Below are positions 8,705 through 17,785 of a DNA stretch of 19,430 bases, piece by piece. A program made the position numbers and the translations under genes. The notes below the pieces were generated by a model. It made no database searches. It saw nothing but the letters and a program-made list of their open reading frames with translations, and was not told the DNA's origin. Location of the stretch: contig JAHBMJ010002392.1 in assembly GCA_018398765.1 (NCBI GenBank), forward strand, positions 1 through 19,430, read 5' to 3'. This stretch comes from Chromera velia. Lineage: Eukaryota > Sar > Chromeraceae. Each line of letters opens with the position of its first letter. Positions within the stretch are counted from its first letter, which is position 1.

Positions 8705-11700
8705 TTAGAAGCACTTCCTGTGGACCAGTGCAGGTCCATGCTCGTCGTAGTCCTCTTTTCTGATCCACATCTGCTGGAAGGTCGACAGAGAGGACAGGAT
8801 AGACCCTCCAATCCATACAGAGTACTTTCTCTCGGGAGGAGCCACCACCTTAATCTTGATCGTCGGAGGAGCCATCGAGGTCAATTCCTTTGTCATTCTG
8901 CAGAAAGGACAAGAAAGTGAATGAAGAAAAACACTAAACTAATTCAACGATAGGAAAGACACTCTTGAGATCAGCACCTTTCATCACCACCCAACAGGAA
9001 AGGCGCGTAGCACACGCAGAGGTATGGAGGGAAAAGCACACGCAGAGGTATGGAGGGAAAAGCAGGCCAGTCATTCCCTTGCCACCACGATATTTTTTCT
9101 CTTTTCTCCTTTTTTCGCTTTTCTGATCTCCACTGCGCCTTCCCCCCAACGTCGCCAGAGAGAACAAATCTGTTTCTTTTTCGTTTCCTCGCCTCCCCGC
9201 CACACCCCCTCATCCCCCCCTTTAGGTGACCACCCAAAGGCCTTATAAGAGACAGCGCCAATGCGTAGTAAGACAGTCCCTCCGTTCCTCCCCCTGACCT
9301 CTGTCCGATGCCCTCAAACATGGTGGAGCCTCCCGAGAGCACAACGTTTGCGAAGAGGTCCTTTCTGATATCGATATCGCAGTTGTTGATGGTCTTGTGG
9401 ACGCACTCATGGATTCCGAACGCCTCCTTGCCCTGGTGCTGAGGCTTGAAGAGAAGCTCTGGGCACCTGCAGAGAGAGAAGGGAAGGAGAAGACGAACGT
9501 TTAGAAACATCGAAGAAAGTCAGAATGGCGCAGGAAAGAGCATAAAGCAAGGAAAAATGATCCCCACTGTCTAAAAACAGAAGGACAGGAAGCGACGCTC
9601 AAACACACGGGAGACAGCGAGAGACGGGTAAGACAGACTCAGAATATGTTCTTTTCTCTCTTTCTTCTCCCATTTTGACAGACAGGCAGACACTTTCACA
9701 GAGGGACACACAGAAGTGCGTGTGTCTATGCCGACACAGACGGACAGAGGCACACAAACAGCCACCAGCCAGGCAGACGAACCTAAATCTCTCAGATCCG
9801 ACTGTGATGATGGTACCGTCAGGGAGCTCGAAGGTCTTATCGCATTCGTTGGAGCTGTCGGCCCGGGCCTTCTCTGCACACAGAGAGAGAGGAACAGTGG
9901 AATTTTGTTTCTTCATGCTCATTTGATACGAAACCTCCCTACCTATCGCGTGAAACAACGCCAAGTTCGACTGCTCTCTTTCCACTCTGGGCTCTGCTTT
10001 GCCCTCCCCAACACTACACTCACTCCGATACGGACCAAGGAGAGACAATCGATGCGGAGAAAATTTTTGCGACGCATGCACCAAGCACGCCAATTAAAAA
10101 CAGCAGATCATTTTGGCATGTCAATTCGATCGCCCTCCTCTTGCCCAAGTCACCATTATTGCCTCGATTTCCCTCCTTCCCTCCGTCCCCCTACTCCCAC
10201 CAGGCGCCCACCTGTCTCGAAATCCTCCGCAACGTTTATTTTCATACAGAATTCTTTTTCAGAAAAAAAAAAAAAACGCCCAACTGTCTCGAAATCCTCC
10301 GCAACGTTTATTTTCATACAGAATTCTTTTTCAGAAGAAAAAAAAAAAAACGCCCACCTGTCTCGAAATCCTCCGCAACGTAGCAGATCTTCTCCTTCAT
10401 GTCTCTGACAATCTCAAGCTCTGCCGAGGTCACGAAAGAGTACCCTCTCTCGGTCAGAAGCTTGGCAAGGTACTGAGTCAAGTCGCGACCTGCCAGGTCC
10501 AGTCTGCAAACATGCAGCAGGCATGGTCAGATGTTTTTATTTTCTGTATATTTTTATTTTTATTCTGTATGAAAATAAACGCATGCCAGGTCCACTCTGC
10601 ATGCATGCAGCAGGCAGGGTCGGTCAGAAGGTGGACGGACAGTGGAGAGATGTTCGTTCACGCGCTCACTCAGTCGAAAATTTCCAGCCACCAACAGCAG
10701 ACACAGCAGAAGATGTGTTTTCTTTTCGCTTTCTTGTTTTCCTGTTCTTGCTTGCAATCAAACAGCACTGCTGCTTGAGCAGGGGCACGCAGGGGCTCCG
10801 CAAAGAGGAGGGTGGGTGAGGATGGAGAGAGGAGGAACAAGGAAGGGTGTTTCTGTGAGATAGACGGAGAAACATATGTACAAGGGTGAGACAGAGAAAC
10901 ATGTACGAGGGTTGCTGGAGAAAGAAAATAAGAAACACGCACAACTCCCTCTTTTCCCGTGTCCGAGCGTCCCAGTTGCCCCCCCCTGACCTGTTCATGG
11001 CGTGAGGGAGGGCATACCCCTCGAACACGGGCACAGTGTGAGAAACGCCATCTCCAGAGTCCATCACCACACCTGCACAGCCAGAGACAGAGACAGAAAG
11101 CGGGAGAAAGAGAGGCGCGGCATGACAGAACAAAGGTGGAGGCGCTTTTCAGATGTTTCTTTCGAAAGCGCAGGTAAGATTAGCATGAAAGCACGAAAGG
11201 CAGAAGAAGGAAGGGAGACAAAGGACAAGAAAGCGGGGTGAGAAGGGGCAGAGGGGAGATAGGGGGGGGAGACTCCTCGACTTCCCCCACTTGGACAGAG
11301 GAGCACAGAAGGAGTTGTTTGTTGGGTTTCTACGCATGCATGCCCATCTGTCTCTGTGTCCGGGAATTGAAGAGACCCAGGCACCCCCTACCAACCCAGC
11401 CACCCACTCACGCACCTACCCGTGGTACGACCGGACGAGTATAGAGAGAGCATGCATTTACTTTCATACAGAATTATTTTTCTTCTTTTTCTGTATGAAA
11501 GTAAACTCACGCACCTGTGGTACGACCGGACGAGTATAGAGAGAGCACAGCCTGGATGGAGATGTAGGTCGCAGGGACGCAGAAGGTCTCAAACATGATC
11601 TGCGTCATCTTTTCTCTGTTGGCCTTGGGGTTCATCGGGGCCTCTGTGAGAAGGACCGGGTGCTCCTCTGCCGCCACACGCAGCTGGTTCTCGAACGTCT

Positions 11701-12996
11701 CCTTCCTGCAGGCAGGCATTTACTTTCATACAGAATTTACTTACTTATACATACATACAGAATTCTTTTTATACAGAAAGTATGTGCATGCACGGTTCTC
11801 GAACGTCTCCTTCCTGCAGGCAGGCAGAGGCAAAGACGGTGGACGCGTGTGGGAGAAAAAGCAAGAACTTCCAGGAGAACGTGTCCGGAGGTCAAATGAG
11901 AAAGAACGGAGGGACGGGACGGAAGAGAAATCAACAAAGCAGCGGGACAGTGGCGCCACAGAGATGGAGAGAGACGGAAGGACGAGAAAACCACAGACGG
12001 CAAAGGACAGCGAAGGAAGATTCCACACTTGACGATCAGACCATCAGTCCACACTACGCCCTGCCCCTTGTCAGAAGGCAACGCACACAGACATGAAGAA
12101 ACATCCAAGGAAGATCAAAAGAGAGTAGAGCCAGGCGTTCTCACAGTGGGGAGCACTGCAGCCTCTTCGAGACCTTGGATGGATGGATGGATGGATGGAT
12201 GGATGGATGAATCGGCCAACGAGTAGACTGTGGAGTGTTTCACCCCGGTGGGAAGGGATCGTTTCGGAATCTCGGCTCTGACTGTTCATTCATTCGGCCT
12301 TTCCGTTCCTTCCAGGCATCAAGAGAAGGATGAGCGAATTCTTCTTTCAACCGAAATTCATTGACAGCAGATAGAGAATCATCTGAAGGAATCCTTGGGC
12401 TAGATATTTCTTTCTGAATGCAGAATGGGAAAACGAGACGGCACTGAAGGAGAAAGGGAATTCATGTTTTCCTTTCTTGGCGCTGCTTGTGACATTGTTT
12501 GACAGACGTGCAAGCAGAGTGACGTACCAGATGAGTTCCATGTCCCCCCAGTTGGTGATGATTCCGTGTTCAATTGGGTATTTCAGGTTCAGAATCCCTC
12601 TCTTCTGCTGTGCCTCCTCCCCAACGTACACGTCCTTCTTTTCCATTCCAACCATTGCCATGGGATTCTTCGGCCCTGCAGTGGACGAAAGAAAGATGGA
12701 AATCGTAAACTTAGATCTCTCAGGACTGCACCCACGATGCTGGCCTCTGAACAAATTTGGGGAATTGTGTACAACAAAAAGAGGAAGAAGCGGGGAAGGG
12801 CGGGGAAAAACCATGAAAAGGCTGAGGGGAAAGGAATCCAAAAATGAAAGAAAGAAGTGGAGGAGAAGGAATGCGCTTCCTTACGTCCGATGATTGAAGG
12901 GAAAACACAACGCGGCGCATCCTCTCCAGAGAACCCGGCCTTGACCATTCCGGACCCATTGTCCACTACCAAAGCGGTCATCTCACCCTCAGCCAT
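8705..12996 (-). CDS. Actin, eight exons, 376 residues
   Basis: Conventional actin, the ATP-binding filament subunit of the cytoskeleton. Exons on the minus strand: 12996-12885, 12675-12528, 11705-11515, 11072-10991, 10503-10358, 9873-9783, 9466-9299 and 8897-8705. They sum to 1,131 nt with every phase matching, giving 376 residues plus TAA. Visible landmarks are the first phosphate loop [13 protein letters not shown] (10-22), the second loop DSGDGVSH (155-162), YPIEHG (70-75), [17 protein letters not shown] near the end and the canonical C-terminus VHRKCF. Start context is CAAAATGGC. All acceptors are TGCAG; donors are diverse (GTAAGG, GTACGT, GTGCGT, GTCAGG, GTGGGC, GTTCGT, GTCAGG). The usually conserved hydrophobic stretch after CPE.LF.P is replaced by [17 protein letters not shown], and the neighbouring region is also divergent, so this may be a paralogue rather than the main isoform. 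It is divergently paired with the gene starting at 13609. Introns 2-5 carry junction-duplicating elements. Confidence 0.97.
9010..9061. repeat. 26-bp direct tandem duplication in actin intron 7
   Basis: Two exact adjacent copies of a 26-base unit beginning GCACACGCAGAGGTATGG (9010-9035 and 9036-9061). They lie inside intron 7 (8898-9298) and away from either splice site. This appears to be an ordinary recent tandem duplication, without the TTTAYTTTCATACAGAA-type element seen in introns 2-5. Confidence 0.9.
10205..10380 (-). mobile_element. Tandem pair of short elements with triplicated actin exon 5 donor junction
   Basis: A 30-base segment spanning the exon 5/intron 5 donor occurs three times, at 10205-10234, 10277-10306 and 10351-10380. 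The last copy is joined to the exon body and holds the true donor. The spacers, 10235-10276 and 10307-10350, both start TTTATTTTCATACAGAATTC and end in an A-run. On the gene strand each copy has 23 exon bases and 7 intron bases. The middle copy has lost the donor (CAG|TT instead of CAG|GT). The outer copies are identical. Best explained as one insertion with target duplication followed by tandem duplication of the whole unit, or as two insertions. Confidence 0.8.
10491..10627 (-). mobile_element. Short element with duplicated actin exon 5 acceptor junction
   Basis: The segment spanning the intron 4/exon 5 acceptor is present at 10491-10530 (joined to the exon) and again, diverged, at 10584-10627. 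Between them, 10531-10583 is AT-rich and ends with TTCTGTATGAAAATAAA (10563-10579), the right arm of the family. The left arm is degenerate (TTTATTTTC at 10536-10544). The copies differ by several substitutions and a small insertion, making this the oldest-looking of the four events. The distal copy keeps an AG at the acceptor position. Confidence 0.75.
11406..11547 (-). mobile_element. Perfect inverted-repeat element with duplicated actin exon 3 donor junction
   Basis: The cleanest member of the family. The 52-base insert 11453-11504 carries 17-base perfect inverted repeats: TTTACTTTCATACAGAA at 11457-11473 and TTCTGTATGAAAGTAAA at 11489-11505, with a T-rich loop between. It is flanked by direct repeats of the exon 3/intron 3 donor: 11505-11547 (43 bases, joined to exon 3, real donor CAG|GTGCGT) and 11406-11452 (47 bases, identical except for a 4-base insertion at the splice site). 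About 33 bases of each copy are exonic sequence and about 10 intronic. Confidence 0.88.
11686..11826 (-). mobile_element. Short element with duplicated actin exon 3 acceptor junction
   Basis: A 33-base segment spanning the intron 2/exon 3 acceptor is perfectly duplicated at 11686-11718 (joined to exon 3) and 11794-11826 (inside intron 2). The 75-base insert 11719-11793 starts with TTTACTTTCATACAGAA, identical to the left arm of the intron 3 element, and contains a second CATACAGAATTCTTTTT. Its right arm is degenerate (ATACAGAAAGTAT). The distal copy retains CTGCAG|G, so it is a full decoy acceptor. Using it would add 108 nt containing an in-frame stop. Confidence 0.85.
12175..12210. repeat. 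GGAT microsatellite in actin intron 2
   Basis: About eight to nine tandem GGAT units inside intron 2 (11706-12527), away from both splice sites. A simple sequence repeat with no apparent link to the junction-duplicating elements. Confidence 0.9.
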
Positions 12997-13608
12997 TTTG
13001 GAGTGGAGAAGTGAAAGAACTTGGGCAGCGGCAAGCGAAAAGAGGAAAGAGCAAAGCCAGAAAATCAAGCTGACGGATCGAACGGAAAGGTGTCAGGTGT
13101 CCGAGAGAAACGCAGGAATACTATGAGCAGAGTGTGGGTGACTTGAAGAATGCCAGAGTTCAACACGGGTTTTGATACCGCTGGCTGTGCTTTTGTGGAT
13201 TCATCAGAAGTGTGGATCCTAAGTTTTCGGAGACGGATCGATTTTTCAACCCAGGCGCCCAAATTTTTGAAAATGCCCCCGCGACGGCGTACGTACGTTG
13301 CCCGTCCGGACCGGGGGCCCCGCCCGGCGCGGGCGCCGCCGCCGCCGCTCCGCGCGGGCGTGCGCCTAGAATTTGTGGATTGTGGCAGGATGATGCGCGC
13401 GAGACGTTTTCGAAATTTGACTTGAAGTAATAATAATTAGAGTTGAAGACGGAACTTTCCCATCATGGCATGACCTCAAGGTCATCGTTGACAGTAATAC
13501 TGCTGTCTACCCTGACACCTCTTCTGCGCATAATCATCCCATGAACGCAGACGAATTGCACCATCTGTAGCTGAGCTTCGCTTGCTGACAAAAAGTTCAG
13601 ACGCCGCG
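12997..13608. promoter_or_regulatory. Divergent promoter region of actin and the unknown plus-strand gene
   Basis: The 612 bases lie between the actin start codon (minus) and the ATG at 13609 (plus). Both transcripts should start here. A striking block at about 13276-13366 is almost entirely G and C, contains TACGTACGT (about 13289-13297), the palindrome GGGGGCCCC and runs of GCC, and contrasts with its surroundings. It could be a promoter core or nucleosome-organising sequence (inference). No TATA box or initiator was confidently identified. Confidence 0.5.
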
Positions 13609-14795
13609 ATGCCATCGTGCGACGTGAAGGAACTCTCCACAAAGTTGGAACAGAGGCTTGCAGAGGTCGACCTGCACTGCAATCCTTTCCTGGTCAGCTG
13701 CCCCTCTCTCGTTTTTCGGCTACCAGACGCCTGCGTGTTCGTTTCTCTGCCTTTCTTCAGTATGATACCGCGAAGAATACACCTCAGATTGCCCCGTCTC
13801 CGGTCACGGTTCCGTCTCCTGCCAGGTTCTCCCTCCTTTTGCCTGCACTAGGACAGAGATCAACCGCTTCCTCTTTTTCCACTGTCTTCCACACAAAGAC
13901 ACCCGTCTACTATGATGCTTATTGTTACCTGTCATTCTTGTCGCTTGTAGTGGTGCTCCTTTTGCCGTCTCTCTCGTCTCGCCTGCCGCATGTCTCTCTT
14001 ACCCTCTTCGTTCGCTTCTCCCACTCCCTCTCCCTGTCCCCTGACTGCCGACCCTGCGAAAGATGTATTCCTCTTCCTGCCTCTACTGTCCTGCCTGTCT
14101 GTTTACTCTACCACCTTCTCTTTCCGGTGTCTTCCTTTTCTCTCCTCCCTTCCTTTTTCATTTTGCAACAGAGGTTTGCTTCCCCCGGTTAGCGACTGCA
14201 GCAACGTCATGCATCGGGTCGCTGTGTGAAAGTCCCCCTCTAGGAAAAAGAAAAAGAGAAATAACTCCACATGCACACACAGCAAACGTGGAACACCTGA
14301 CTTTGTTCTGTACGTACATGCAGGTGAAATGGTATAACGACCTCCGCATGCAGGTCGCCCCTGCTAACCCACAATTGATCGAGAGCGCTCCGGAAGACTC
14401 CGTCGCCTTCCTAATTCTCGCAGGTGGGTCGAGAGTCTCGGGGCGTCTTTGAGAGAAAAAAGCCATCACAAAAGAAAACAAGAACTGCAGATGCATCGAG
14501 AAGCCGAGATGACAACGGAAGCTGACTAGAACGGAGAGGGAAGTGAAGGGAGAGGGAAGCAAATGACGTCTCTGGTTTGAAGAAAAAAAGGCTCGAAAGC
14601 TTTCCATGACGTGCCAAGACACTTAGTGAAGGGGGGCCATGTTTCTCTTTGCGTGTCCCTACCTGTCGGTTCGATCGTCTGTCAGTCTGTTTCATTCCTG
14701 AGGTTTTTCCCTCCCTCGAAGTTCTTCCTTCACACATGCAGGCATTCTCTCGAATTCCTTGTCTCCCTTCTTTCGTGAACCCCCAGACCCTTCCG

Positions 14796-14837
<42 letters not shown>

Positions 14838-15113
14838 CAAAGAGAGAAAGAAAGAGAGAGAGAGTGTTTGTGTGCGTGAGAGAGAGAGGGTGTGTATGTG
14901 TATGTATCTGAGTGTGTGTGAGAGAGAGTGTATGTGTGTGTGTGTGTGTGTGTGACAAAGAGAGAAAGAAAGAGAGAGAGAGTGTTTGTGTGCGTGAGAG
15001 AGAGAAGGTGTGTATGTGTATGTATCTGAGTGCGTGTGAGAGAGAGTGTATGTGTGTGTGTGTGTGTGTGCGTGTGTCTGTGTGTGTGTGCGTGTGTGTG
15101 TGCGTGTGTGTGT

Positions 15114-15151
<38 letters not shown>

Positions 15152-15520
15152 CAAGGAGAGAAAGAAAGAGAGAGTGTTTGTGTGCGTGAGAGAGAGAGGG
15201 TGTGTATGTGTATGTATCTGAGTGTGTGTGAGAGAGAGTGTATGTGTATGTGTGTGTGTGTGTGCGTGTGTGACAAAGAGAGAAAGAAAGAGAGACAGAG
15301 AGAGAGAGAGTGTTTGTGTGCGTGAGAGAGAGAGGGTGTGTATGTGTATGTATCTGAGTGTGTGTGAGAGAGATTGTATGTGTATGTGTGTGTGTGTGTG
15401 TGCGCGCGTCTGTGACAAAGAGAGAAAGAAAGAGAGAGAGTGTTTGTGTGCGTGAGAGAGAGAGGGTGTGTATGTGTATGTATCTGAGTGTGTGTGAGAA
15501 AGGGTGTATGTGTATGTGTA

Positions 15521-15585
<65 letters not shown>

Positions 15586-16551
15586 AAGAGAGGGGGGGCC
15601 GGGGGGGTGTTTTTGGCGGTCAATCGGTCCGTCCGCCCTTTTGTCTGCCTGTCTGTCTCTCTGTCTGTCCGGAAACTGTCTGGAAAAAGAAGGAAAAGGG
15701 GGGGGGGGAACGTCATGCAGTCCGTCCGTCTGTCTGTCTGTCTGTCTGTACATTGATCTCTCTTGCTCTCTCTCCCTCTCGCCTTCCGCTTCCCCCCTCC
15801 CTCTCACTCTGTGTGTGTGTTTGTGTATCTGTATACACCAGTGCCTCTGTTCACTTCTGCAGGCCCCTCCAACTTTGAGTCCGTGGTCTCGTACTGGAAC
15901 CAGAAGGGCTGGCAGAAGGGAATGAAGATGAACTTTGTGGACGATGCGGTGACTGAGATGGTCACATCACGGGTGGAGGCAACGATGGAGACCATTCCGT
16001 TCTTTCGGGACAATTCTTCGGAGAAGCACCCCTGGCGTCTCCAAAATCTGGATGAGCCTCCTTATCTTCATTCACAGACTGTTGGGACTGTGACAGGGGT
16101 GACGCAGCACCTTGAGCCGAAGGATGTTGGGGATGATGAGTGGGTCAGAGAGCTGGAGGATGAGATCAAGGCACAGAGGAGTGAGACCGATTTTCTCAGT
16201 AGCAAGGCTTTTGGTCTGAGTGTGCACCCACAGATGGGCGGGTGGTTTGTGTTTCGCTTTGTCCTCTTCTTCCCCTCCGTCCGTCTCTCTGGGGAAGAGG
16301 GAAGTGAAGGTGCGTCTCTTCGACTGCCTCCTCCTCTTTCGTTTCTCTCAATAGAGGAGAAAAAGCGGCTGTTGGAGGAGTATAATTTGAGGCCAAATGA
16401 ATCATATTGGAGGGATCTGCATGGACCAGAGGGGGAACCTCTAGAGAGCTGCAGAGCCTACAGTGCAGAGGCGTACCTCTACTTCCACACACGCCAGCCA
16501 GGGGTACGAAAACGTTTTTTGGAGTTGAAGAGACGTCAGATGGCTGCGTGA
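13609..16551 (+). CDS. Spliced gene of unknown function, about 289-302 residues
   Basis: I do not recognise this protein. Likely exons are 13609-13692 (28 codons, [17 protein letters not shown]...), one starting at 13761 ([14 protein letters not shown]...), 14324-14423 ([20 protein letters not shown]...) and 15863-16551. The junction from exon 3 to exon 4 is phase-consistent ([11 protein letters not shown]). The end of exon 2 is uncertain. A donor at 13803 keeps phase. The better-looking donor at 13826 would need a 16-base microexon at 14172-14187. In the last exon, 16310-16354 looks like a 45-base intron (AAG|GTGCGT...AATAG), but it is in frame, so retention keeps the frame open. The protein looks soluble, acidic and helix-rich, with recognisable stretches [16 protein letters not shown] and [19 protein letters not shown]. 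No signal peptide or membrane segment is evident in the spliced model. It pairs divergently with actin. Confidence 0.65.
14798..15591. repeat. GT/GA compound repeat with higher-order units, intronic
   Basis: Nearly 800 bases of (GT)n and (GA)n in the 1.44-kb intron 14424-15862 of the plus-strand unknown gene. It has higher-order organisation: a motif GACAAAGAGAGAAAGAAAG recurs near 14836, 14953, 15149 (variant), 15271 and 15413. Each is followed by GTGTTTGTGTGCGTGAGAG, a GTATGTGTATGTATCTGAG block and a GT run of variable length. Long His/Thr/Ser/Leu-rich frames on the minus strand are artefacts of this repeat. Confidence 0.95.
15625..15755. repeat. TCTG/TCCG-rich simple repeats, intronic
   Basis: Short runs of TCTG and TCCG at about 15640-15670 and 15719-15750, separated by a G-run near 15698-15708, in the same intron as the GT/GA repeat. 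The composition resembles the TCTG field at 18770-19290. Confidence 0.8.
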
Positions 16552-17560
16552 GACAAGCGTGCTACATCAAAAGGGATAAAACAAAACAAACAAAAAAAAG
16601 AAGAAAGGGCAACGATGTTTGGGCCTAGGTTCAGGCGCGTTCGTACATGTCGCCGAAGATGTCGGAACCCAGCCTGTTACCCAGATCGGAATTTATCAAT
16701 TTCTATTGATTTTACGTCTATATTATGACTCTATAATGATAAAAGCAGCAAAACAAAAGTTTTTGTCTTCTACTTACTTTTACTCTAGACTCGGATGTGT
16801 TACCATCATGTGTAACTACATATTTTATGATGTTGCTTAATCTATATAGCTGACATGAAAAAACTAGAAACTAGACTATACGAGTACAAAAAAACATCCT
16901 TCTAGCTGACCGTGTGTTTCATCGTCTATGATACACGGTCTATCACAACATTTTAGATATAAATCGGGGGTGCAAATAAAAGTATAAGCAGGGAAGAGGA
17001 TAACATTATAAGGTCATGTGGCATGCCTTACAGTCAATATCACTAGCGACATCATATAAAGCAGCATCGTTCATGCGTAAGCACGCCTAGCTAGAAGTAG
17101 AAGCATTTGAAAATTAAGAACTGCAAGTGTGTGAGCTAGTTGCTAAGTCAGAGCCCATCATTTTACAATCTGCAATGCATGTTGTGACCTGCCATATATA
17201 CGCTACACGTCTTGGACTAGGCCTAGGATAGGCCGTTGGTGCGATGCATATTGTGTATGATGTTACGAATGATGCTAGGATCAGCAGCTAGGTACGATCA
17301 TGATGAATATTATAAGATATTGATATTTTAAAGTTTATAATTCAAAATCCAGCTTAAAATATAGTTTTTCTACAAAAAATATTATAGAAAAATAATAGAA
17401 AATATGTTAGAAAAATGATACAAAAATGATAGAAAAGTAATTAAAATTAAAGTAAGTTAGAAAAACGATAGAAAGGTTGTTCAAAAAGTAATAGAAAAGT
17501 GATATTAAAAAGTAGTAGAAATCAGACGTCCGCTCTAGCGTCCGCTTTCTCTTAAAAAAT
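16552..17560. other. AT-rich, CTAG-rich island 3
   Basis: AT-rich noncoding DNA starting directly after the plus-strand unknown gene. By eye about thirteen CTAG tetramers fall between 16620 and 17295 (for example near 16624, 16787, two near 16866-16876, 16902, 17042, two near 17086, 17137, two near 17216, 17274 and 17288). The last 200 bases lack CTAG and instead carry regularly spaced A-tracts. No gene seen. Confidence 0.6.
17365..17520. repeat. Phased A-tract repeat
   Basis: An irregular tandem of an 11-12-base motif of the form AGAAAAATGAT / AGAAAAGTAATT, giving A-tracts spaced roughly one helical turn apart. Such phasing is known to bend DNA. It lies at the right edge of island 3. Confidence 0.65.
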
Positions 17561-17785
17561 TTCAGATTCTGTACTTTTTCAAAATATGTACTGTTCTTTT
17601 CCGCTCTGCGCTCCACTTCAAAGTTGCCTGCCTCTTTCTTGCCTGCTTATTGATTGTGTACTCATATGTGGACGTGGATCTGAGGTTAGTGACCTGATGG
17701 ATAAGGGTTGTCAGGTCTCTTTCGTAGGTGCCAATTGTAAGAAGGAGGGTGACGAGTGCGGGGGGGGTCCAAAGCTCATCACCCC

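Noticed and set aside
9010-9061. A fifth junction-duplicating element in actin
   Set aside because: The two copies are directly adjacent with no AT-rich insert and do not include a splice site; it is a plain tandem duplication.
12989-13000. AGCCATTTTGG on the plus strand, as in the dinoflagellate spliced leader
   Set aside because: It is simply the reverse complement of the actin start codon context (CCAAAATGGCT), is in the wrong orientation, and lacks the rest of the leader and a donor.
13150-13425. A plus-strand frame starting MPEFNTGFDT
   Set aside because: It runs through the GC-rich promoter block into Arg/Pro/Ala low complexity and has no good donor leading into the downstream gene.
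14411-15807. Long His/Thr/Ser/Leu-rich frames on the minus strand
   Set aside because: They are caused by the (GT)n/(GA)n repeat, which has no stop codons in several frames, and they overlap an intron of the plus-strand gene.
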